The translations under genes and the position numbers were made by a program. From NCBI RefSeq assembly GCF_032854445.1, contig NC_088298.1, positions 17,381,976 to 17,445,975 on the forward strand: a stretch of 64,000 nt of DNA. The letters are read 5' to 3'. Position 1 is the stretch's first letter. Each line of letters opens with the position of its first letter. This stretch comes from Liolophura sinensis. Taxonomy: Eukaryota; Mollusca; Polyplacophora; Chitonida; Chitonidae. Of this stretch, positions 45,580 through 56,594 are shown one piece after another. Under the pieces are notes generated by a model. It was not told the DNA's origin, did not search any database, and saw only the letters and a list, made by a program, of their open reading frames with translations.

Positions 45580-46305
45580 GAATATATATGTGTACGTATG
45601 CTGTGTATGTATGCTGGCGTGTACTCGTTGGATTGCAATCAAGCGTAGCGGCAATTTCTAAGTGGCAAATGTTGTACGTATCTCCGCCCGGAATATGGGA
45701 CGAAAAACTTTTAATTTGCCAGCCGCTCAAAGAGGAAATGCAACAGTTTTCAGTGCTGTACGAGTCACGCAACGTGTAGATCTCGTCTTAGATCACGAGT
45801 CACGCGACCACCAAGCCGGTGGAAGCGCCGAGGGACAAACGAATGCCCCCCCCCCCCCCCCCGCTCGCCCCCCTTATTCCCCTGTGACACTCGCAGTACA
45901 CATATGATTGATGTGGCCTTACAGCTTTTCCCCGCAACACTAGTAGGAAAAGCCTATTGCGTGATGGGATGGTGGAGAATTAACAATTCATTGATGGCTA
46001 AAGGCGAACGCGAAGACTCGGCCCTTTTCACTGTCCCTGTCGGCCGCACGACCTCCCTCCTCTACCGTTCTGCATTTGCGATAACAGTGTATAGAAATCC
46101 TCCTGGGACGCGGTGTATGACATTCAACAACGAAATCTCAACCAAATGCTGTAGGGCTCGTTGACTGAAAATAGATAGGATAAATGTATTCGCTTCAAGG
46201 TTTGGCCGGAGTTCTGATGTAAGTCTGGCATAGAGCTACGTTAAAGGTTACGTTATTTTGAACCGGTTAAGTCATAGTACAGACCGAGAAGCTATTTAAT
46301 ATTTC
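45579..46305. other. Unassigned spacer
   Basis: Moderately GC-rich from 45780 to 46150 with a 17-C run at 45846-45862. Short frames only; no product recognised. Confidence 0.35.
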
Positions 46306-46307
46306 AT

Positions 46308-46400
46308 GAGTGATGTTTAACGCCTTGCTCAAGAATTTTTCACTTATATGTGACAGTGGTAGATTTATCCGTGGATGGAAGACACCACCGCACCCAAATT
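46308..46400 (-). mobile_element. SINE 3' end fragment
   Basis: TGATGTTTAACGCCTTGCTC, AAGAATTTTTCACTTATATG: a V-SINE type end with a different interior. Confidence 0.5.
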
Positions 46401-46468
46401 AACACACCGACATTATCCAGGTTCCAGACAAAGGTATTGTCTGATTTTATTGTGGAAACGTCGAAACT

Positions 46469-46687
46469 GGGCCCGGTTTTTCAAAACAGCTTTAAGACTT
46501 AATACCAGATTTAACATTAGGCCAGGTCTTCAGTTTTGTACTTATGACAGTATATTTCATACAAACTAAATCTGCTTCTCTTATACTCCGACTTTAATAG
46601 CATTAGCTGCTGAATTTGGCTCAAGTCTTAAATATGAAATTAGACTTAATCCAAGTATTACCTAATACACTTTCGTAGAACAGGCCC
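46469..46687. mobile_element. MITE-2 (GGGCCC ends)
   Basis: It starts GGGCCCGGTTTTTCAAAACA and its reversed 3' end reads GGGCCTGTTCTACGAAAG, so the ends are imperfect inverted repeats. Internal words CTTTAAGACTTAATACCAG and ACTAAATCTGC recur at 58166-58275. No coding capacity. The superfamily is not assigned. Confidence 0.6.
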
Positions 46688-46770
46688 CTGGGTTCGAACT
46701 CGCGACATTGTTGGTAAGCTAAGCGTCTTATGGTTGTAGTAAGCCAGCGTTTTAACTATCTGAGCCATGT
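46688..46770 (-). repeat. tRNA-like SINE head
   Basis: The reverse complement has A box TGGCTCAGATAGTTAAAACG and B box GCGAGTTCGAACCC with tRNA-like spacing. The body is replaced by MITE-2, which appears to sit at the 3' edge of the B box. Confidence 0.55.
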
Positions 46771-47050
46771 TTTGTGTTTTTATATACAAATATCGAATTT
46801 TGTCCTCTTCTGTCATTTTTTGTTTCCTCTTACTGCACTAGGTAGAGCCTACATAAGTCATGTAGCTGCATGTGTTTCTATACTTACCCTCTATACAAGC
46901 AATGCCTCATAAACAATTCTGTTCTGACCGACAATTTACAGCGAATTGCTTGGTTACTTAGGCAGTGTGTAGTAAAAGTACATTTCATGGTTTTTCGCGG
47001 TCAATTTTCTGTATCCCCGAGGCCTGATCCCTCTTCATTGTTTTAATGTT
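46771..47050. other. Short spacer
   Basis: Nothing recognised. Confidence 0.3.
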
Positions 47051-47350
47051 ATAAAAATATTGTATGCTATATGTTATCACAACACAACATTTTGGGTAAT
47101 TCTAGTGACGTCTAATAAAGTACAATTAACGTCACTGCACTTTTTACCTAATTCTGTTTATAGGTCATGGTGCTCGGGGTGTCTAACTTGTTATTATTTA
47201 AGCACTTTAGGGGGCAGTTAGAAGAAAATCCTAACTGAGGTAATTCAATAGAAGCCGTTTTTCACCGGTTAGATTGGGCCATATGATCAAATATCACACT
47301 GTCGTCGATGCTCTTTGCGCTGTAGCCTTTCACATCGTTTATAATTCCAA
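47051..47350 (-). repeat. Family Y copy
   Basis: AATTCTAGTGACGTCTAATA, TTTTTACCTAATTCTG, GGTCATGGTGCTCGG, TTTCACCGGTTAGATTGGG and ATCACACTGTCGTCG. It aligns with 59085-59350 directly and with 18445-18660 in reverse. Confidence 0.6.
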
Positions 47351-47425
47351 TGCCGTTTTGTTAAATACATGAAATATAGTATCCTGTTTCACACACGGGT
47401 GCACGCGGGCGAACCGTCTGGACAG

Positions 47426-47650
47426 GGCTCTGTGGCCGAGGGGATTAGCACCCCAGCGCGGCGCAGTGAATCAGGAACCTCCACCAAAGCTGTCTTCCTC
47501 TCCGGTAGTACGTGCGAAGGTTTTTCATTAACCTGCGGATGATCGCGGGATTCCCCTTTGTCCGGTTTCCTTCCACTATAATGCTCACCACCGTCTTGTT
47601 TAGTGAAATATTGTTGAGTACGGCGTAAAAAACAATTAAATAAATAAATG
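47426..47650 (+). mobile_element. V-SINE, full length, diverged
   Basis: Head GCTCTGTGGCCGAGGGGATT, GCGGCGCAGTGAATCAGGAA, GTACGTGCGAAGG, TAACCTGCGGATGATCGCGG, TGTTGAGTACGGCGTAAAAA and a TAAATAAATAAAT tail. The B box region is deleted between CACCAAAGC and TGTCTTCC. Confidence 0.87.
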
Positions 47651-47759
47651 AAATAGGTCTGTCTATGGGAATCTTTATCAAAGTAATTGGGGATATGGGT
47701 TCTGCGTCATTCTTCGACATGTCTGGTTTCTTACATCGAGACAACTTGCTATCCGAAAT

Positions 47760-47892
47760 ATTATATTTATTTATTTTGTTTATTTATTTCATTATTGTTT
47801 GGCGGCACACTCATGAATATTTCATTTATATGACGGTCAGTTTTGTGGGTGAAGGAAGCAGGATTGCTCGGCGTAAACCACCAACCTTTGGC
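47760..47892 (-). mobile_element. Diverged SINE (altered core)
   Basis: TTTATTTATTTTGTTTATTT, CATTATTGTTTGGCGGCACA, ATATTTCATTTATATGACGG, GGCGTAAACCACCAACC. Related to 41455-41582. Confidence 0.6.
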
Positions 47893-47895
47893 AAT

Positions 47896-48062
47896 TTACG
47901 TAAGTGGGAAGGTTTTTCAGCAGCCTGCGGATGGTCGTGGGTTTCCCCCGGGCTCTGCCCGGTTTCCACCCACCATAATGCTGGCCGCCGTCGTAATATT
48001 CTGAAATACTCTTGAGTACAGCGTAAAACACCAATCAACTAAATAAATAAATAAATAAATTT
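47896..48062 (+). mobile_element. V-SINE 3' half
   Basis: ACGTAAGTGGGAAGG, CAGCAGCCTGCGGATGGTCG, GGGCTCTGCCCGGTTTCCAC, TGCTGGCCGCCGTCGTAATA, a short deletion, ACTCTTGAGTACAGCG and TAAATAAATAAAT. Head-to-head with the preceding SINE. Confidence 0.9.
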
Positions 48063-48225
48063 GGCAATTTACTGACGCTCTTTCCCACTTGTGAAGTGAA
48101 GATATGCATACTATATTACATGAAAGTAGACAAGGTGTCACCTACAGGCTCACAAACAGTGCATGTAAGCAAGGGAAGGCCGGCTTTAAAACTGCCCTTA
48201 GTGTATTCCATCGACTGAAAAGCAA

Positions 48226-48298
48226 CCGCCATGTTATCGCGTGAAATAAGCTTGAGTATGGTATACAAACACCAATCAAATAAATAAATAAATAAATC
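48226..48298 (+). mobile_element. V-SINE 3' end fragment
   Basis: CGCCATGTTATCGCGTGAAA, AAGCTTGAGTATGG, CACCAATCAAATAAATAAAT. Confidence 0.8.
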
Positions 48299-48499
48299 CT
48301 GCCTCATACAAGATGTATGTTCCATTGAGTCCATATGGATGCCATTCTAAACCCGTTCAGCGTTTCAACCTGCTAAACATCTGCACATGTAGTCCACATC
48401 AAAGGTAAATGGGGTTGTCATTTTCCGGCCGTATCCCTAAAGGCAAACTGCAGTGAAGCTTGTCGCTTAGCCCATGCATGCGTGTATTAAGCAGTGCAT

Positions 48500-48850
48500 G
48501 CGTACTTAAGCTGATTTATGAAAGTTAGAATCCAGGCGGTCATCCAGAACAAAACAAATTGCCAAAAGCAAAAACAAAATCTATACATTTGTGAGTTAGT
48601 TTCCATCTCCCTCATTTCAATGTTAACGCTGTTGTTGTTGGACAAATGTGCAAATATCGTATTGTAATATTTTTTCAAATGCTTATACGTCTCGATTATA
48701 TGCATTTAAAAGCTCCACGTGTGGAAATCGTTAAAGGTATTATTTCAACTCTAACAAACCTCACTCCGATATTCCAAAAACATCGTCACAGTCAAGTCCC
48801 CTTCGTCGTCATTTCAATTTTAACGCTGTTGTTGTTGGACAAATCTGCCT
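48500..48850. repeat. Family Z with a duplicated 40-bp segment
   Basis: CATTTCAATGTTAACGCTGT plus TGTTGTTGGACAAATGTGC (48614-48653) recurs with few changes at 48810-48849, about 196 bp away. The block between (AAAGCTCCACGTGTGGAAAT, CGTTAAAGG, ATTCCAAAAAC, CACAGTCAAGT) recurs diverged at 49690-49820. Confidence 0.6.
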
Positions 48851-49680
48851 ATACTTATCATATGCGCATGCTTGATTTATACATGATGGATTTTGACCAT
48901 GATGGATAGTTTATGACCTGTGCATGTAAATCCTGGAATACACACTGTATGATGATGATGATCACTGTAAGCTAAATTAGTATAATTGCATTACTTTCCT
49001 TGAATAATCACTGCAAGATGGAAAGAAGGTGCAAAATCTGAGTTATGTTTTCTTTACCCACGGTAAGTGGATCTATGCATACATGTGTACAATAAACATT
49101 TTGTGATATGACAGGCGTACGTATAAAGGCATGCTGTTTTACTAAACCGGAAAAAGTCAACTTGAAAAATAGCCAAAAGCTAAATGGAGCAGAGCAATTC
49201 TGCGTATTGGCGAATCAGTTTCCAGAGGCGATAAAAAAAACAGTGTATTATTTGTCCAAGTTGTTTTTGTGACATTTGCGTTCAAACAGCGATGTTATGA
49301 AACCTATATACGCTTTATATATGTTTATGTAGCCTATAGCCTTCATTTAAGCCATATATTAAATACATGCGTCGAAATACATAAAATAACAACTTGCAGA
49401 GGTAAAAACAAAACACGACACACTCTGCTATTTATTTTTTTTTTACCCTCAAAAATTTGATTGTTAATAGCACAATAGGGGTGAATGTCTTCTGATTCTT
49501 TTGAAAGTTACGCTGACAGAGAGAGATTATGAAAATGAATAATGGAATGTGTAATGAACAGATATCTGCGCCTTATGTTTTCTTTTATTTGTGCACAAAT
49601 CATGTCAACTGACACAGAGAGTCCCCTTTTCACATACAACTGTTCGATTCTAGTATGGGCGCAAGTTCTGATGTAAAACG
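48851..49680. other. Unassigned spacer
   Basis: AT-rich. A weak similarity of 49150-49230 to 48545-48610 (GCCAAAAGC, then AGTTTCCA) may extend family Z. GATGATGATGATGATC at 48952. Confidence 0.35.
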
Positions 49681-49684
49681 TATT

Positions 49685-49825
49685 TCAAATACTTATATTC
49701 CTGGAATATATATATATTAAAGTTCAAGATGTGGAAATCATTAAAATCATAATTCGAACTCTAATTAATTCCACGTTGAAATTCTAAAACCATACTTTGA
49801 AGATTACAGTCAAATTTCAGGCCTC
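49685..49825. repeat. Family Z, second copy
   Basis: AAATACTTATATTCC, TTAAAGTTCAAGATGTGGAA, ATCATTAAAATCATAATTCG and ACAGTCAAATTTC match 48665-48800 in order. Confidence 0.5.
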
Positions 49826-49847
49826 TTTGTAAGTTTACATATATGAT

Positions 49848-49995
49848 CATCACCTAACCAATGACGTCGCAAGTTCGAATCCAATTCTCGTTGGTTGGCC
49901 TGCCGCTACAAGTTGGAGGCTTTGTAAGTTATCTAGCCTAAAGGTCGGGTGAATTTTCCGGGCCCACCAATTTGTTCCACTCATAAACCCGACCG
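49848..49995 (+). mobile_element. tRNA-derived SINE fragment
   Basis: B box GCAAGTTCGAATCCAATTC at 49868, then GTTGGAGGCTTTG and CTCATAAACCCGACCGTC. Related in layout to 58900-59035 (CTTCGAATCCGGC, then ACCCGTAAACC). Confidence 0.5.
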
Positions 49996-50435
49996 TCTGC
50001 AAAAGTGTAAAAAAAAAAAACACATTTTGGGCAAGATGCATGGCGTAAGGTGTAACGGAGTGGGGGGCAAGGAGCGGGAGGGGGGGGACTGTGGGCGATA
50101 AGGACATATATTATACTTCATGTTCACGTAAGTAAAGAAGGTTATCTAAGCTTATGAAACGTGTTTCTGATGTATTTATACATGTCTATTACAGTGCAAT
50201 ACGCTTTGAGCATCGGTTGCTCTATTTGCAGTTTACTGGCTGACCCGCTAGCCTTTAAGACAAAATCCTTTAAAATGCCATTTGGCCTGAAAGTTACCGT
50301 GATGGTTCCCTTAAGCACGGGGTCGTTTTTGCACTTTACAAGCCGCCTAGGTAATTTAGAATTACTATAAACGTATAAAGCACGATGTCGTTTCCACTGA
50401 GATTGTAACGTTGTTAAACCACGGTGAAAGAGTCC
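49996..50435. other. Unassigned spacer
   Basis: A/C runs at 50008-50020, G-rich 50060-50090. No gene. Confidence 0.3.
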
Positions 50436-50439
50436 TGAA

Positions 50440-51130
50440 GTATTCCCCGCGGATTGATCGCCTATCGCTGGGAGAAGCTATCACTACTGAAAAACCGTGC
50501 TCTTGCCTAAAAGCTAGTTCTCGTCGCCGGTCAAAAGTGACATTTCCCGACTTGTCATCCGCGAGTCTGTAGATCTGACAGGAGAAACGTCGCTGTCATC
50601 AGCTTCACTGCAAGTCGCACGTGTCAGTCATTCCCCACTCCTGTCATCATCGAGAACATATGAGCTTGCCGGGTCCGCGTCACGGAGAAGGCCAGCACGA
50701 GAGCAAATGCGGCTGCAATACGTCACAGCGCGCGCGGCTATCACCCGCTTGCCACGGTGAGCAGACTCGGCTCGATTCGCTGATCTTCGGGCCAGAAGAA
50801 CCTCAGTATACCAAGTGGCTCGACCGGCCGACAGCGCAGGGAAATCAGTCGGTTGACGAGCGCTGAACGAGTCGGGCCGATGAAGTCGGCGGTTGTGAGG
50901 CCTAGGTCTGTCTGTGATTATAATAGCGTGCTCGCACAGCTTTTACCAACAACGTGCCTATAGGCTCCTCCCAATTTATACCTGCTTACTTTTGATTGGC
51001 CAGTTATTATAGTTATTGAACTGGCTGGCATACAAGAAGATACCATGCCCTATTTTTTTGCGGTCTGCGACGGCCGTACGACCGGCAAAAGGGCTGGCGC
51101 GTCGGAGTTCACTTCTGATCCAGGTAGGTT
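50440..51130 (+). promoter_or_regulatory. CpG-rich patch, possible promoter and first exon
   Basis: From about 50450 to 50900 GC and CpG rise clearly above the surrounding AT-rich DNA (for example CAGCGCGCGCGGC, GACCGGCCGACAGCGC). It is followed by an inverted CCAAT box (GATTGGCC, 50994) and an ATG at 51045 opening 26 codons up to a donor-like CCAGGTAGGT (51120-51129). A further donor-like CACGGTGAGC is at 50753. No protein family is recognised and the strand is uncertain. Confidence 0.25.
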
Positions 51131-53515
51131 ATATTATACAGCATACCCTGTAAGTCGTATAGTCGTGTATGTACTACCCCAATCAGACTGCATTAGTCAC
51201 CAAAAACTCTGTAGTGGTCGAATCATCGTGTTTCTCTTTAATCCTATGAGCAAATTTGACCTCTTTAACCTGGCTACTCGTGAAAAGAAAAGAAAGAAGA
51301 TAATCAGTTTGCCGTGTCACTGTGGTCATATAGCATTTCATGCAAATATTGTCTCTCATATATATGCATTTACCCGCTGCAGTCTTGGGTGCAGGAGTCT
51401 ATGTTAACCCGCAAGTGTCGTGTTTTTAAATGTTTTTGATAGAGATTTTAAATTTTGCACCTGTATACAACACTATTGACTGTGGTAATACTTCGCGCAC
51501 TGGTAGCCTCTGTTATAATTATGTTACGTGACTGACAGCGGTGTCTTTTATTACGTTTTCCTATATATCTCCAACATCAAATGCTTGTTCCGTATGTGCG
51601 ATGTTTGAAAATACGTTCTTCTTGCTTCATGCAGAGTTAGGAAGTCAAACAACCTTTATTCCCCCTCCCTCTATACCCCTTTTACTGTAGTGCACCCATC
51701 ATTCTCCTTAGATATTCTGATATAGCAGACAGAGCTGACCATGCACAGTCACTGGATAAGGAAACGCTGTACAGAGTTGTCCCGTATTAAGGCTCTGCGG
51801 CTAAATGCATCTGTTGTGTTCATGTATATATTTGTGCCTTCAATATCTGACACTCGCAGTTCTGCATGCTGGTAGCATTTGCTTGTATGGTTCATCTAAA
51901 TGCGGTATCGCACGCCTGTATTGAACTGTGCATCTATAAGAACTGCTATGCCTACTTTTCACGTAGTTTATCAACACACTAGTCAGGGCTGTCTACGTAA
52001 TACGCACAGGAGACATTAAAACTTTATAGGAGAGAGCTCCAGAGCCTTTAAGACAAAATAGCACGCGAGCTCGCTCATGGTATAAGTATGTCACACAGGC
52101 TGCGACGCTACATTGCACAGTGTACCGTGCATATCCAGTATAGATCTATATATCCTCTTGGGTGCAAGCCCCTTAACTGGGGCTGTGCAACACTATATCC
52201 TTTAAGATGCATGATTGCAATCATGTAGCTGTCTACTTCATTTCAGAGAGGTAACTTATGATTATTGCCTGCGCTCTGTTGTTCCCACTGATAAGATACA
52301 TTCGGTGCTCGCGCACTTACCGTTATATGTGTATGTACATAGCCATATCTGCACTCCTACCGATTTTTGACTACGTTAGATTGGGTCGTCGGACTGTGTC
52401 AAGTAGAAACAACTCCACCGCCATTTATAAGGAAGTTTAGACGTTGAAACTTATTCAGTGTTTATTAAATCGACCTTTGTTATACAGTTGTTCAGCTAGT
52501 AAACCTTAGGTCTCGAGAAATTCCGCGAGGGTGTGTGGTAATTTGCACGGCACGAACTATCCTTGTCGACCATCAGCCGTCAGATGCAATGTCTGTGTCT
52601 GGCGTGATAATTTGCATAGCACGTGCTAAGCTTGGTGAGAATCAATGGAAGCAATATCTGTTTCAATGGTACCGTATGTAAATGGCCTGATTCTTGCCTG
52701 TTGTCTGTTTGAGTGCGATTTAACATGGCATTTAATCCTATGTTGCTTTGATTCTTCGACAACGCTGTCCAAGATGGCGATTATCATGCTGCCTGTGTGA
52801 AACGTCATTCAGTGAGGCAGCACTCTGACCATGTACGCATTGGGACAGACTTGCTGCAAGGAGACGCCATCTTGATATGACTAAGAAGATGCTGAAAGCT
52901 ATTTTAAACCGCCGTACAGGAAAACCAAAGAATTTTCGTACTGCGCTAAGAACTGGAAGTAATGCCATGCATCTTATTTATTGGTCGCACAGATCTCCGC
53001 TAGATTTCACTCGTGCTGATTTATTGTTCTGTCTTCCTGCATTTCTTTACGTCGCCTGTCTTCTATGGTCATAATTCCGTCACAGGCGTTGATGCAGCTG
53101 ATACTGTTTAAAACGTGGCCCAACTTATCAGGTGCGCGCGTGGATGAATCATGTTTATTCCTTTACCACAAGCGATGGCCCAGTAGTACAAGTGTTATGA
53201 AAGGAAACCCTAGACAGGATTCGTATTTTGCAAGTGTGCACGGAGACTTATAGCGTGTCATAGCTTTCGCTTGTGACCAATGCTCGTATAGCCGTCTTAC
53301 CGCATCCAGGATCACCATAGACTCGTCATGTTTTCGTCGCCCTCTTCATCAGTTTGTACTCAGATGATTTGATGATAGACACTTTCAAACCCTTATATCT
53401 TGCCGGCTTCTCTTTTTCCGCTGAAACCAAGGGGACTTCCAGTAAGTATTTCATGCGACTTCGAACCTCGTTTAGCCTTATCTATCCTACATATCCCTTT
53501 TCATAAGGACATAAG
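51131..53515. other. Unassigned spacer
   Basis: No supported gene or repeat in 2.4 kb, the longest such stretch. Two inverted CAAGATGGC/CGCCATCTTG words lie at 52771 and 52864; see the findings. Confidence 0.35.
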
Positions 53516-53517
53516 CT

Positions 53518-54235
53518 ATGCGTTAAATACATATCTCACCTTCTCAGTAAAGCTCTGCGTTAAATACATATCCCACCTTCTCAGTAGAGCTTGGCGTTAA
53601 ATGCATATCCCACCTTCTCAGGAGAGCTATGCGTTAAAGACATATCCCACTTTCTCAATAGAGCTTGGCGTTAAATACATATAACTCCTTCTCAGTAGAG
53701 CGTGGTGTTAAATACATCTTCCTCCTTCTCAGTAGAGCGTGGTGTTAAACACATATCCCTCCTTCTCAGTAGAGCGTGGTGTTAAATACATATCCCACCT
53801 TCTCAGTAGAGCGTGGTGTTAAATAGATATCCCTCCTTCTCAGTAGAGCGTGGTGTTAAATACATATCCCTCCTTCTCAGTAGAGCTTCGGCGTTAAACA
53901 CATATCACTCCTTCTCAGTAGAGCGTGGTGTTAAATACATATCCCACCTTCTCAGTAGAGCGTGGTGTTAAATAGATATCCCACCTTCTCAGTAGAGCGT
54001 GGTGTTAAATACATATCCCACCTTCTCAGTAGAGCGTGGTGTTAAATACATATCCCACCTTCTCAGTAGAGCGTGGCGTTAAATACATATCCCACCTTCT
54101 CAGTAGAGCGTGGTGTTAAATACATATCCCACCTTCTCAGTAGAACTTGGCGTTAAATACATCTTCCTCCTCCTCACTAGGGCTTGGCGTTACCTGTGCT
54201 CCACATTCTCAGTAGAGCTCAGAGTTAAAATCCTT
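53518..54235. repeat. 37-bp minisatellite, about 19 units
   Basis: Unit: GTGGTGTTAAATACATATCC, then CACCTTCTCAGTAGAGC. Variable sites are the lead (GCTTGGCG, GCGTGGTG, GCTATGCG) and CATATCCCACC/CATATCCCTCC/CATCTTCCTCC. The centre (53700-54120) is most uniform, and both edges decay, as expected from unequal exchange. Confidence 0.95.
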
Positions 54236-54638
54236 CTCATCAAGCTGGTGCTCTATAGACAAGAAATCAATATCGGCACTGGGGTGCGTTCGATCTCCGA
54301 TCCATTAGCCAGTGTTGATAAGCAGAGTGACACGTACGAGCCTCCGTAAGTCTTCAGGGGTCATATATCTGCTACGGCGACTCTTACAAGTAGCTCTTGA
54401 TTCCTACCGTAATTCGTATAATCACGTAAGTCGGTTTGCTATATAGGCCGTGGTCGGCGACATTTGTGTACGCGGTGGACAAGATGATCGGTTTGCTCTT
54501 CACATGGAGTCCTACGGGACAGTATACGCTGACATTTAGCTGGTTTAACACCGTACTTAGCGATGTCCTTAAGGCCTAGGCTCTAAATTATACACGCGTG
54601 AAAATTTATCATCGCTAAACTACCGGGCTATAGTTTGA
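54236..54638. other. Unassigned spacer
   Basis: Nothing recognised. Confidence 0.3.
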
Positions 54639-54639
54639 T

Positions 54640-54825
54640 TAATGGCGCTGTGGTGATAGAGAGTTCAATCCCGAACTGGGTCATTGAACTCGAGAGGTAT
54701 GGGTTAAACTCTGGCCTTGAGCAGATGGTTTGTAAATTCCTCTGATTGTTTTGTTCGTGGGGACTCTGGTGACAATAAGCTGTCCAAGAAGTTCTTGGGT
54801 GACGGTCCATTTGTGCTGTCTAACG
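54640..54825 (+). mobile_element. SINE-D copy, diverged
   Basis: Head-like GGCGCTGTGGTGATAGAGAG and TTCAATCCCGAAC, then GGCCTTGAGCAGATGG, TTGTTCGTGGGGACTCTGG, TGACAATAAGCTGTC and GACGGTCCATTTGTG, matching 15035-15130. Confidence 0.6.
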
Positions 54826-56592
54826 TTCTTTAAAGTTAATTTTACAAAACAAGTGCAAATTCACAGCAGTTATATTGGATCATGAAAACATAGTCTGTGT
54901 AGGGCTTCCTGCTTTCTTGGATCCAATAAATGACCCGTAAGAAAGTATTGCAAAAGTTTTACCGACCCACCAACAAACCGACCAACCGACAAACAGAGAA
55001 ACTTTTAGAGCTGCTGGCCCCAGCTTAAAATGACAAGTCACAAGTAATAGCCTTGAACGAAACAAGGCCGGAAATCCAGGGCGGAATCAGTAAAATAAAG
55101 GCATTGACTGGCTCAGGCTGCCATAGTAACTCGAGAGTAATCTCTCAGTGACGTCATAGAAACTTCTGTAAACGAATGGTGAGGAGGAAGATAATTCCCG
55201 ACATCATTAAGGGTGATAGAAAAACATGTCAGTCTTATGGGGTATGCGGCCTTGACATAAAATGCGGAACTCCTCTGATAGATATTGGAGTTTGCGATAG
55301 GTATGCAAAAAGCGCTTTTTTTTTATATCGACAAAGATATAAATTATACTGGAAGGAAATCGTTGAAAGACGCTAGTGGAATGTAGCAGTGTTGAACAGA
55401 AATAAGACACTTGCATCCATTATGAACTCTCATCGATTATAGATTGGTGATTCGAATCCGCATGCATCATTCTTTCTTGTTTTTTAGTTTCAAGTCTTGC
55501 AACATTTCTCCTAAATCTTTAATCAAATAAATAAAAAAAATATGAGCATGTCTCCTCAATACATTTGGCTGTTCAAACTAGTCACACGTAAGTAAATTGG
55601 CTACAAGGTATCTTACGAACGCTCAGTTTCCTGCATGATTATGATCTGACATTTATTAAACTCATCTGCTCGATGGCGTACGTATAAAAAGTCTATTCTA
55701 TCGAAATTATGTAGGCAGATAGAGATAGCATGCATAACGTTGAACTGACTGAACGCATCTGCTTTTTAAGACCTTATTGTACGACTGTTGATAATGCTTG
55801 ATAAAATACCTTCAGCCATGAAATCACATATGGTTCTATGGAGCTTTGCCTACCTCTGGTTTGCAGAAGTGGAGCTTGGTGTTACATAAGATTTGATAAA
55901 GAGCTTCTGCACATTTCGTATGTATACACCATAGTCCAGTTCCATCTGCAGTCTTTCAAGTTGATAAACGTGTTAACGCAGGCATTGCCACCAGTTGATG
56001 CCTGTGTCATCACAGGCCCAGTTGATAAAGGTGTTGCTTGTTCGGTCTTTGGTCTTTGTGGGCTAATTTGATGAAGGTGTTTTCACGTCTCGTCTTTTGG
56101 GTCCGAATTTGCCATGTGTTGTAGAGACAAATCCGGTATGGCATGCTGCCATATGGATAGTGTTGAATGCCATGCATTCCCTGAGTTGACGATATAAATA
56201 GTGAAAACAAACCAATGTTAACGTGAAAGTTCTAACGGATGCGGCTTTGATATGAAAACCTTTAATAGCTTCATTTGTCTGATGTGTATTGTCAGGTCGA
56301 GGCTCAATATGCGGGTATCTTGGGGTTTTTGTTTCTGTAGGTTGATGTTAGATCGAATCATATACGCCTGTGTACGCATCTGTGAGTATGTCTGTGCCTT
56401 AAGGCAATGAAACCTAAATAAATCATATAACATTATATCGGCAGGTAAACGCGGTGTTAATAATGTATGCCCTGGGGACTGGTAAGCAGCCACGCCACTG
56501 GTGAACAATCAGTCATCCGTAACGATGTCAATTCCCGCCCCACCCGTCGATCCAGACGCGATAGAGGCATAGCTGTAGTACAAGGTTGTTTC
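54826..56592. other. Unassigned spacer
   Basis: No supported gene. Bases 55915-56085 hold a loose local repeat (GTTGATAAACGTGTTAACG, GTTGATAAAGGTGTTGC, TTGATGAAGGTGTTTTC). Confidence 0.35.
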
Positions 56593-56594
56593 TA

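Noticed and set aside
50621-50866. Coding exon in the CpG-rich patch
   Set aside because: The frame is open, as GC-rich DNA often is, but the peptide resembles no family; kept only as part of a possible promoter.
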